Positions 40,001 to 49,784 of a stretch of DNA of 64,000 bases are shown piece after piece. Both the position numbers and the translations under genes were made by a program. Origin of the DNA: Bemisia tabaci (lineage: Eukaryota; Arthropoda; Insecta; Hemiptera; Aleyrodidae). How positions within the stretch are numbered: the first letter of the stretch is position 1; each line of letters begins with the position of its first letter. The notes under the pieces were generated by a model that was given only the letters and a program-made list of their open reading frames with translations, was not told the origin of the DNA and did no database searches. Location: assembly GCF_918797505.1 (NCBI RefSeq), contig NC_092799.1, positions 26,226,382 to 26,290,381 on the forward strand, read 5' to 3'.

Positions 40001-41533
40001 ATTTTCGATTCTTGTCGTGCTGACATAAATTTCAACGATCAGGCTGCAGTTGTATTCTTCATTGATTAGTTTAAACTCAAAAAACTAAACTGGCAAAACT
40101 ACTATTCTGCTATCATGAAATCACCCACTTGCAGCCTGAAGCGAATTGAAAAGACATGATTTTGCAGGTAACAGGGTAGTAATTATCTTTGGAACGAGAT
40201 AGACTTGGCTACAAATTGTCTTGACTAATCATTTCCAATGCCTGCAGAAATCAGAGAATGATGGTGGCATAATTGGGAATCATGGCACTGATTCCAAGCC
40301 AACTGATGGAAGCTGCTCTAGTTTTCCCTATGATAATTCTCACTTTTAAAACAAACGGCTTGAAGGCTTCTTCTCAAAGGATCACACATAGCGTTTTAGG
40401 GATTCTAGGAGTAGGTGAAAGAAGATATGCTAATTAGATGTGATAAGCAAATTTTCTTATCCAGCTAACATCAAATATTACATTCAAGACATATAGGCAC
40501 ATCTACTTTTACTAATAATAAGGGTTTAAGTGAAATAGTAGCCAATTGAAATGCAAGCAATGGCTCAGGTTAATTGAATAGACAGGATGTAGCCTTGAAG
40601 AATTGTATACAAAATCAGAAGACAGAATGACCATGACTTATTTAGATGAAAACTTAGTAGTGGAATATGGAACAGTTAGAGAGTTAGGATAATGAACTTT
40701 CAACATAAGATGAGACACAAGAGATTAAAGGTAAATAATAATACTGATATTGACATATCAGAGGGCGAGAGGCCTATACATGGCACCTGTGCATCATGTA
40801 TGGATACCAGTGGCGAGAAACAGAACAACATTCCACAGGGGCTGAATCTAGTGGAACTTCAGGTACACTACAGTCCTGCATTCGATGGGATCCTACAATT
40901 AGAGAAATCTCCTGCTAACTAGCGAAACCATATGACAAGGGTCGGGGATGATACGGAAGATAAGTGAACATGTGCTTGCTCACATGTATACACAACTATG
41001 CGACTTACAGGGAACAGGGGTACATGAACATTAAGGACTGACAAATAATCATGCCAGAAAAAGATGTAGCTACTAAAAATGCTCCTTTTCATGTATAAAT
41101 TGATGATAACAATTATAAAAGGGTGATATCAGGCTGCATGACAAAGGCCTGAGGCTGCGAGAGTTTCCGGTGAGGAGTTACTGATGTTGTAAATGCTGAG
41201 TGGTAAGTGCATATGATTATTGATTGGCAGCTGTTGGGAGGCAATCCGACAAAAGAAATGTGGATCAAAGGGCAAACTAAGATTTCGAAACGAGTGAATT
41301 GTAAAAAGCCGCTTAATGAGTACCACGCCATGTTGGCAAAGCGAGGAGGCGGCCTAGGTTAGGCGGACGACTCGCTGGATTTTCACGTTCACTCGCGATT
41401 CAAACCACAAAACTTCACTGAAATATTGATTCGAAGTAACTAAAGGCCGTGACACCGAAGGAAGGAACTGTAAAATCAATTTAAATCCATCAAAAACATC
41501 AACTTACCTTCTATCAGACGAGGGATACGACAT
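28019..41533 (-). CDS. eIF4A: Eukaryotic initiation factor 4A (DEAD-box RNA helicase), complete
   Basis: Ten exons join in phase: 41533-41508, 37194-37074, 36081-35934, 34917-34808, 34002-33837, 32790-32681, 32001-31893, 30199-30027, 29251-29082 and 28163-28019. They encode 425 residues. eIF4A is the ATP-dependent RNA helicase of eIF4F that unwinds mRNA 5' leaders. Motifs seen: F-D-D-M and a Q motif with [18 protein letters not shown] at 96-103 (motif I); PTRELAQQ at 128-135 (Ia); TPGR at 177-180; DEAD at 201-204; SAT at 232-234; ARGID; HRIGRGGR from 377. IESTW-like [15 protein letters not shown]-type [21 protein letters not shown] and the MPLNVADL tail mark it as eIF4A1/2, not eIF4A-III, which has HRIGRSGR and a different N-terminus. 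The first ~48 residues are Ser/Asp/Gly-rich and somewhat longer than in flies. The protein ends in Phe where Ile is usual. The 4.3-kb first intron and intron 5 carry foldback elements. Confidence 0.97.
30422..30575. mobile_element. 154-bp palindromic element in an eIF4A intron
   Basis: The ends are inverted: GGCGGATCCAGCAATTTGGC followed by AACA at the left, and TGTTGCCAACTTGCTGGGTC followed by CGCC at the right. The centre has AGTCGATTCTTGTCGG and CCAAGAATCGAT, echoing the layout of the AGTGGCGTGGC family. Confidence 0.65.
30610..30836. mobile_element. 227-bp foldback element in an eIF4A intron
   Basis: The left end (TTGATTGAAAAGACTAAGGA, then GGAATGGAGTTGA) pairs with the right end (TCAACTCCATTTCTCCTTAG, then TCTTGTCCAGTCAAAG). 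GGGTTGGCTT pairs with AAGCCAACC. The arms are about 50 bp. It lies next to the palindrome ending at 30575. Confidence 0.65.
31041..31279. mobile_element. 239-bp foldback element in an eIF4A intron
   Basis: ATATGAGGACTTATCTGTAA, continuing through AATAG, GATGTGAAAAATTACCTT and TTTAAAAAACTGTT, is mirrored at 31200-31279. The arms are ~75 bp with few mismatches. The right end lies about 0.6 kb from exon 7 (31893-32001). Confidence 0.65.
32888..33001. repeat. 57-bp tandem repeat, two copies, in eIF4A intron 5
   Basis: Units start CTAATTGCTCCGC (32888) and CTAATTGCTGCGC (32945) and differ at roughly 10 positions. The period is a multiple of 3, and the minus strand stays open across both units (32844-33029), giving a repeated SSQAxQL peptide. 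No splice sites support it as an exon. Confidence 0.6.
33273..33783. mobile_element. Long near-perfect hairpin (arms ~230 bp) in eIF4A intron 5
   Basis: The left arm (33273 to about 33505) and right arm (about 33540-33783) are inverted copies. The stretches I compared by eye, about 160 bp, are roughly 93% identical; TTGATGTAGACGTGGACTCT and its mirror are exact. The loop is about 40-50 bp. There is no coding capacity beyond the arms. The right arm ends 53 bp from the exon 5 donor (exon 5 is 34002-33837), so a large double-stranded stem could form in the pre-mRNA next to a splice site. The low divergence suggests a recent foldback insertion or inverted duplication. Confidence 0.8.
38922..39260. 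mobile_element. Foldback element in eIF4A intron 1 (GGTATCGTCAGC family), copy 2
   Basis: The left end TAGGTATCGTCAGCTAAGTT, followed by GACGGTTGTTAACTTTC, mirrors the right end GAAAATAAACAACCGTCAAC, followed by TTAGCTGACCACC. It shares its ends with the shorter element at 26460-26658. The 78-codon frame inside has no recognisable domain. Confidence 0.65.
39916..40054. mobile_element. Short foldback in eIF4A intron 1 sharing CAGGCTGC ends
   Basis: The left end CAGCAGTTGGATTGTTGAAA and right end TTTCAACGATCAGGCTGCAG are inverted, with TGTCGGCACGA against TCGTGCTGACA inside. The terminal word matches the element at 21094-21389. A third relative is suggested by TTTCGATAGTCGGCCTGCAC near 31724. 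Confidence 0.55.
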
Positions 41534-41720
41534 GTTCACAGATAATTCGCGGATGAAAAGAAGGAAGTTCGCAGGTTCAGTGAGAAATTTGGAGAAGTCT
41601 CGCCAATTATCCTTCCGCTGAGCAGCCGAAATAAATTAAATGACGGTGAACAGGAACGATCGGCGAGGTAATTTTGAATTATGCAGAGAATTAAAAGTTC
41701 ACGCTAAAGTGAATTTCTGA
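41534..41720 (-). promoter_or_regulatory. eIF4A 5' leader and probable promoter side
   Basis: The first coding exon has a GAACATGTCG start context. The minus strand upstream carries a pyrimidine tract (CTTCCTTCTTTTC) and no acceptor close to the ATG, so the leader is probably contiguous with exon 1. No TATA element or exact start site could be identified. Confidence 0.35.
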
Positions 41721-44269
41721 TTAGAAACTGAAATTTAATAATTATAACCCTCAAAACTAAGGACTACTTTGTCGATGCTCGATTGAAAAAACTTGCCGGA
41801 AAGTGCCGCAGTGTTGCATTCATCGCCTGAGCAAAGGCAAAGTTCAATAAGGGAAATGACCTTGAAAAGGAAATTTCAGTCTGTCCGCGACTGATTGAAG
41901 GAAAAAGATGAAACTCGAATAAAATGATAGTGCAAAGAAAATAGACGGCAAAGATTTACGTACTCCTTGTATTTTAACACTTGATTGATTTGTCCTTCAA
42001 GTTCCAAGATTCAGAAATTGATTCGAATGGTAGAAGATAAATAATTTTTTTTATTCTCTTTCTCATGCATCACTGTCTTCATTGCCCCCACTCTTCAGGA
42101 GTTGGCAAAATAGACAGTCGCTATTGGCCCACAGCAGAATGGGCTTAACATCCTGACGTTTAAATTAGCGCGGCAACGGGCATCCAGCATTCAAATACCC
42201 GGGTAATTACCCAAATATGCATTTATAATTTTCTTCTGTAGCAATAATGAGGATTCTAAACTGTGCGCCCTCCGCACTTTGTAAATTCACGACGACGGTC
42301 CATATGAACCTGCACATTTTCCATCTTGCTCTGTGCCTTTCAAGTGAAAAACTAATTGGGTATACTTAAGGGTAGCACATGGAAACTTTCTTCACTCTCC
42401 CTCTCTACATATGTGCAGTAAGTTTTATGGAATTTTACAGCACAATTTTTCAGTTGGTTTGTTTTCTCTTATAAGAATAGTATAAAGTGTGCAAATTTTA
42501 AAATACTACGATATGAATATAGGTATGTTCTCAGAATGTATCCATTAAGTTTAAGTAAAAATATACTGCCGGAAGACTCATGAGGAATGGGAGGCATGAG
42601 CAGAAAGTGAGATAACATTGAAGATGACACTCTTGGTGCGCAGTGCGAATGAAAAAACCGATTACCTACGTAATCCTTCAGGTAAATTCTCTGCAGATAC
42701 CGTGTCGATACCTTCTGGTATGCTGGGTAAATATGTACCAGATGATCACATGATGTGAGAGCTAGTCGCAGTGCTTTTGATAAAAATCAATTTTTAAAAA
42801 TAAGGGCGAAGCCTTCATTGGAAATATCAAAAAGTCTGTATCATTGAGTTGAAAATAGTACTTTGATAGGTACTACTTACTTTTCCTAAAATTCACTGAT
42901 GAAAATTTGCAATAATATTCAAACTGTGAGATATAATAGCTGTCTACATAGCTGATACTTTTAACTGTAAAATTTCCATTCAAGTACCTATATGAAGCCC
43001 TAACAGCAACAATTAAAATTATAAGTAATGCCTCTGTGAGGAGATAAAGTGTTGAAATGTTTCATGTATTCTACTCATGATTCATCATTATCTTAAAAAT
43101 AGGAATATGTTGCTATTAAACTTATGAGAAGGGAACCAGAAACAGCTCGACTGCACAACACATACTTTCCTCTCATGTTTATTTTTTTTTTACTTTCCTG
43201 TCTTTTTTTTTTTTTTTTTTTGGGTTTAACAGGAAACCAAGCTACATTCAAATTTAAACTTATGTAAGTTAAAATATTCTTCACAACCTGAGAAAATTTA
43301 AATGAAGTTTCGAAGCGTTTAATTGTTCAGGCTTATATTGTTAAAAAAAAATTGTAAAAAAAAAAATGAGAAAATATTAGGCAATAAGAAATGCAGTTAG
43401 ATCGATGCTAGGAAATTATGATTCCACTTTTGAAAAATAATACAGCAGAAATTAGGGCATAAATTATAGCCCAAATAAGCAATGATAGCCCCTGTGCATG
43501 TGTCTTAAAAAATCATTTCGGATGGAAAAAATTGCAAAATTCTAACATAGATTACAGGATTTAGCGACAAAACAAATATTGCATTTGATAAAGTAATCAA
43601 TCTACATGTTGAAAGCAATGTTTTTTCGTTGCCAAATCCAGTTTTTATTCCTCTGAATTTTTCAATTCTTCTCACTGCAAATGATTCTTAAGACTCATGC
43701 GTTACATGGCAAATTGCCTACGCCCAAAGCCTGGGACAAATCACTTAAAGTGTGATAGAAGAGTGCCATAAAAGCGTATGTCGCCTAAGGATTGTAAGAT
43801 TTGAATTATGCCTATTTATTTGCAAGAAGGAAGAGAGGAGGTAAAGAAAACGAAAATGAATAAAAGGAAAATTTTCTGATTAAAGGACTATGTAATTTTT
43901 CCTTTACCACTTTATCATGTACTTAAAATAACACAAGAGAATAAAACACATTACACACGAAGTAAGTATGATTACAATATATTTTGAGCAACATTCTAAG
44001 GCCAAATAATGCAGATCAGACATAAGTTCTAGAAAAATATTGGAAGCTCAAAACTATAATATGGCTGATATTCGAAAGGGACACTGATTCTAATGAAAAA
44101 ATGAAATTTAAATTAGGACTGTAGAGACATTTTTCCCTTCAAAGCAGAGATTTAGAAGTCCTGTGAGGCATTTCTCATTGACAAAAAGGGAAACAAATGA
44201 GGTAAAAACAGAATATACCAAGTAGTATGGAAAAATTTCATATGACAGTTAACTTTTTGGAAACAGGAA

Positions 44270-44415
44270 AAAAGTTGCACAGATTTTTTGGAAAATTCTC
44301 CCTGAGAATGAAACATTTCTTGAAATCTTTGAAAGAATCCACAAAACTCGTCTCCTGAAAGAAATTAATTGCCAGATGAAATTCGGCGATAGTCAATATC
44401 ACTTGGTTCTTTGTT
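44270..44415. mobile_element. Degenerate partial copy of the GGACCG foldback family
   Basis: The stretch AAAGAATCCACAAAACTCGT, then TCTCCTGAAAGAAATTAATTGCC, then AAATTCGGCGATAG and CACTTGGTTCTTT, follows the right arm of the elements at 59157, 61528 and 63197 position by position, but with many substitutions. It is an old copy without clear ends. Confidence 0.5.
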
Positions 44416-45130
44416 GCTGAATGCTATATCATCATTATGCTAATGCTCATCCTTCTTGGACACATTCAAAACCAAGTTAAAACTTGTAAAGTGTACTTAT
44501 TTTCGGACTTGACTCCCTAACTTGTGATACCTAACTTGTGATAGATTCGTTCAAAATAACAGAAATGAGTTGGAAAAAATTAGCGAGGTTACCAACGTAA
44601 TGTGAGCTAAATCATTGTTCACAGAGCAAGATACTGCATTTTAGAACCCATTATTTGCAGGAGATATTAGTTAAATTTTTTTCCCTCTCCATCTGACATG
44701 AGGATTTTAAAGTGAATTTCACCAACTCAAACTAAATTGTGAAATAGAAAGTTGAATATGAGCTAGAATGGAGAAATGAGGAGAAAATGTCTGCACAGCC
44801 CTTTCACAGCTGACAATCAGGGAAATGACATCAGACAAAGACAGAAATAAATTAATAAGTAATAACAAGTGAGAATATGAACAAAATACTTAAAATTGAT
44901 AATGGCAAGAGCACTCCCTAAAATTTACAGCTAAAAAATGGCAATCATTTTTCACTCGTTTTCATACATTGATTAAAATACCTCCCATTTAGAAAATACT
45001 TGTTACTTAAAATGCAAACAACCTTAAATAAGTTAAGGAGGACTTGCGTGCGTTAATAATTTGTTAATGTTCGTAAAAGATATACAAACTTGTTTCAGAA
45101 TATAAACATAGCAACAAATCATTACCTTCA

Positions 45131-45390
45131 GGCCAAAGTATCACAAGTGCCATTTATGATTAGATGCTATGCTGCTGACATCTCAATTTTGTTTGAATGT
45201 TTTTGTTTAAACTTTTGCACAAACTTTCATGACAATTCATGGATAATTTCAAGACAATCTTGATGATAAAAGAAAAATTGGGTAAAATTCCGAAGTGATT
45301 CTGTTCATTGGTTTTTCCGTGAAAGTTGGACAAGTTTAGCAACACGGTGCCTGAGCACAAAGGGCACTTGAGATACCCTCGGCCAGAGGG
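45131..45390. mobile_element. Decayed copy of the AAGTATCACAAG foldback family
   Basis: The left end GGCCAAAGTATCACAAGTGC and the right end GGGCACTTGAGATACCCTCG, followed by GCCAG, are inverted. They match the ends of the element at 58608-58842. The interior is diverged. Confidence 0.5.
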
Positions 45391-45873
45391 CGGCAAAATG
45401 AGTGATCAGTGACACATTAAAGGAAAATTTGCTGAGCAAAAGTTGGGAAGGAAAAAAAAATATGTAATAAAAAATAAGGAATTGTAACAAGGGCGATCCA
45501 AAGTACTAGGATAGGAATTAAATTATTAACGCTGAAAAAAATTAAAGTGAGTTATGAATCTTCAGCATTTGCATGGGGATAAGAGGTGGAAATTGAAATT
45601 TGGGATCAGAAATCACCTGTTGAGAAAAGCTCTAAAATAATAAATTATTTCCAGCTTTTCTAAATAAAAATGAGCTGCAAAAAACATGATTACTTGTACC
45701 TCTACTTTAGCATTTTAAAGACATGAGAATTGTAAAGGAAACATATGACTAGGAGAGGCTTAGCAAGAATAATGAAAAAAAAACTTCAAAGAAAATAAAA
45801 ACATGTTACGGCTTAGGCTTAGGAGGCGAATGTATATAACCTAGATGATTGGTAAATATTGGATTACTTTTAT

Positions 45874-46251
45874 ACTTGGACGTATTTCTACCAAACAGAT
45901 CTATGTGGAGGTGAGAAATATGGGGTGTGCTCTAGAAAGCTGCATAAGAAGCAATGTAAAAGTGGGCGTGATTCCTTTTGTAGAATTGGAAAAGCGGAAT
46001 TTTACATTCTATCAAAGAGACCTATGTGCCAACTGAATGCGGAACTCATGAGCCACGGGCATGGCAAGAGAGCGTTGTGGACAGGGCTCATGAGTTAAAG
46101 ATGCGGATCCGCGGCTCGGAGTCTCCATCGTCGCCGCTGACGTCACTGGCGCTTTATTATTCTCATTCACTCTTACGGCCAGGAAACTAACAAGCACACC
46201 TCATATTTCTCACCTCCACATAGGTCTGTTTGGTAGAAATACGTCCACTTG
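45874..46251. mobile_element. 378-bp foldback element (TGGACGTATTTCTACCAAAC family)
   Basis: The left arm (TGGACGTATTTCTACCAAAC, then AGATCTATGTGGAGGTGAGA and AATATG) is mirrored at 46192-46251. The arms are ~58 bp with few differences. The GC-richer interior (46020-46160) has its own inverted GCTCATGAG words. A fragment of the same end lies at 59851-59880. Confidence 0.75.
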
Positions 46252-49240
46252 ATGACAGCATGTGCTCCATTCATAAGAAAACATTTAATTCACTGGCATA
46301 AGAAACAAAGAGGCTGATAGTTTTAAAATATAAAATTAATTTTTCAGGTGAAGCAATGAAATGCTTTTCTTTGATTTGACAAAATGATAAAAATTAACTT
46401 TAAACTTTCTGGCTCTTACGATTCAACTTGAGCAAAGTGTAACAGGAGCTGCTTTGAAGTACGAGGGTTGTCAAATAGTAAAGTTCCCTATTTTGTACCT
46501 AATAAACAAAACAAGATAAATCAAATTTGCGAAAGAAACTTCTTAGTTACCTATATTTTCAATTTTGAAACAAGTCTAAGATTTTTGAGGTAGTCGTGAG
46601 GCTCATGAGAAAACTTAATTTTACTGAGACCACTCCCCAACGGTTTTGGAACCCCACATCTTGAGAGCACTAAAGGTGCCTAATTTTTTTGCACTGAAGC
46701 TCCCTAATTGATCAACCCAACTTTTCTCAAAATTAGCACGCAAAAAGTTTCAATTTATAAGCTCATCGTGCTTAAGTTAGGTTGTAAACAACACCATGTC
46801 AAATATGTGAAACATTTATCCAGCACCCAATTCCTTGATTTTCTGCCTTGATAACAAAATTTATCTTCTCTGTCCGGGATGGATCAAACAAAGGACCTAA
46901 AATTTTGAATGACATTTGTAACCTGATTTTAACTCAGAGACAGTTAAGATTTTAACCACAGATTACCACAGAAACCACAGATTGCATAAGAGCAACATCA
47001 ATCGCCATAGGTAATGGAAAGGATTTTGTGATACCCAGCTGTGTGTGCAGAAGAAATTATACAAATTTGAATTTATGTACAAATAGGTTTATGCATTTTT
47101 GCAAGAATGATCAATGAATGATGTGCCTACAAAAATGAAAGCGGTGAGTGTGATCAACTGTCAGATTCAGAGAAGTGAATCACTACTCCTCGCGAAAAAA
47201 TATGATCATAAAAAATAGTCGAAATTCTATAAACATTATTACATATTTACATGACAATTGGATGTACACGGTAAAAAATAAATAAAAATATTTACAATAT
47301 CTAATGCTTTTCAATTACTTAAAAACATTATAAAAAAAATAATCATAACACTCTCAAGTTTTAACATCAACGAGTACATAACAAAAAATAAAGCTAAGTG
47401 AACCATAGCAAAAAGAATGGTAGACTGATATGAATATTGAAAATAATAACAAAATGAAGAATTGAGTAAAATTCTAAAACATTAATAGAAATTGTCTTTT
47501 ACATTTTACATTTCCTTTTTTTATCACAAAAACTGAACACTCTTAAATCTGAAGCTACCTACAAGGAGAGATCATTGCTTTTTTTGTCATTATATTAATT
47601 TGCTACTCATTGACATCAAAATTAAAATTTCTACTTTCTACTTATTGTAATTATGTAATATATTGTCTCTCGTACGCGGTTCTGTATCTTGATTGTGCTG
47701 TTTCAGTATTTCACACTAACATTTTATCTTTTTGTAGGAAAACTGATATGAACTTAATGATATGAATGTCTGAAATTTTTGTGAATTTTTCTTACTTTTG
47801 TTGGAAAAGATTCTGCAATCTTCAGACAAATTCATAGGACGATTCTCCCACAAAAAATGAAAAAAATGACGTCTTCTTAGAGATACTCAAAAAGCATAAT
47901 CAAGATACGTTTCTTCCTACATGAGACGATGAATTAGTTCTCTTGAAAAATAGAGAAAACTTATGATTTGCTTTGATTCTTTAAGTTCTGATTTTATTTC
48001 GGTCTGAAGTTAGTTTAAATCATATTGCTAAATGTCTTCATTGAGGAAAAATTAATGAAAACACCAGGCCTCTACCGCTAATTCTAGCAAAGAGCCTTCT
48101 TTTCTGAGGTATTAGTATTCTTACATCTGAAGTGCGTGTTTACTTCGAGACTATTACATATAGTAGAAAAGACTAAAAGTAAAACCGATTTTAGACAAAA
48201 TGAGAAAAATAAAAATGTAAAAAAGTGATGACAAATACATTGGTAAAAAAAAAAAATTAGACAGGATCAAGAAAAATACTTGAAAGGGAATAAAACTCAT
48301 AAATGCAATTGAAGGGTGGAAGTTTAAAGAAGACAAAAAAAGATAAATATCAGAGAATGATGCCGAAAACAACTGAATCTTCAACCATAGGTCCTTTAAA
48401 TTTTACACATCATGAAAAATGAGAAGAAAAATGGTTTTTAAAGAATATTTGTGGTATAAATAAATATTAGTTACAAATGCAGGAAAAAAAAAAAAAATCT
48501 AGCTGCAACCTGGAACTGAACTTTTACAGTGTCAGCTTCTATTCCACAGCAACAGTATTGGATTTTGTTTATTATTAGAATTTAGGTTTAGTAGACAGAA
48601 AACTATCCTAGTTAAGGGTTAGACAAATTTTTGCTAGTAGGGAAAGGTCGCAAGTAATGGTGCAATTATTGATGAAAAAGTAAAAGCAAAGACAATCATT
48701 GTCCAGCTGATCACAGAAACCAACCACTTGAAAAACCCACATCAGCTTTTCGAGTTTGACGGTCTTATTTCAATGGTGAAAGTCGCAAAACTCACATTTC
48801 AATTGCAGCTACAAAGAAAGAGAGCATCTTATCTCAAAGATTGTCATGCCTTAGTCAGAAAATAGTTGCTCTGTTAAAAGCAATTGTATCGCTAGAAAAA
48901 AAATTTAAAAAAATCCATTTACGAGTAGTCTTCAATCCAAAATAAACTAGCTTGGTTCCATTTTTAAAGGCCAAAAAAAGTCCACTATTTAGTAAACTTG
49001 CGATTTATAGTGGGAACGAACTGTGATAAAAACATCCTAGGATTCATATTTAGCAATGATAAGACAATGTTGGTCTCAAGATCTTAGTCCTCATGTTCAT
49101 GGTTAACCTTAAAAACTGACTTTGCATCACCAATAAGAGCTGAAAAAAATTCGAACATTCCCACATTAAATGCCACACTGCTTGATTAGGTCGCAACATT
49201 TTAAACTTTCCTAAGGGGCTAAAATGTTAGTAACTTCATT

Positions 49241-49246
49241 TTTATT
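49241..49246 (-). terminator. Candidate poly(A) signal for the APD-like gene
   Basis: TTTATT (AATAAA on the minus strand) lies about 0.54 kb after the stop codon. An ATTAAA variant at 49368-49373 is closer. Assignment is by position only. Confidence 0.25.
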
Positions 49247-49784
49247 GCAATGAGAGGAATATCATACATATTTCCAACACTGAGTAAAATTCCGGTGAAC
49301 CTAATCACTGAAGATGGTCAAATGCTGAAATAAAAATTATAGGATGAGGAGCAAGAACATTCAAATTTTTAATTCTTTCCGCTTGGAAATGTATAGAATT
49401 AGTTGGGTTAATAATTTTCGATTATTGGATTTTAGCACTGAGTGGACTCTCCATCCTCATTCTCATTATTATCATTCAAACAATAGAGGGGACAATACTA
49501 AGCATATTATTACACCTCTGTCAGCTGCATTGATTAGTAGTTTTTGGAAATGATTAACATTTAAAAATATTTCAACCACTCCAAGATTTGTATCATATAC
49601 GGAGGAAACCGGTTCATAATGTAGAACGTTTACAACTTGGTCCGATTTCAAAGCTTCATCCATTCAATTCTTTGTTCGCTTTACTTTAGAGTAAAATACC
49701 CAAAACCAAATAAAAATTAAAGTATTCAAATACTAAGTTTGATTTGAAAAATATCACAGCTTTATCGGTTACTTATCACACGTT

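Larger units (their letters stand above)
41721..49784. other. Spacer between eIF4A and the APD-like gene
   Basis: This region of about 8 kb is AT-rich and lacks recognisable exons or RNA genes. It holds a degenerate copy of the GGACCG element (about 44270-44415), a decayed AAGTATCACAAG element (45131-45390) and a foldback element (45874-46251). The right part should include the 3' untranslated region of the APD-like gene. Confidence 0.55.

Noticed and set aside
28019..41533. First taken as eIF4A-III (exon-junction complex helicase)
   Set aside because: The N-terminal GVITSTWDE block, [21 protein letters not shown] and MPLNVADL tail match eIF4A1/2; eIF4A-III has HRIGRSGR and LNKGFK-type sequences.
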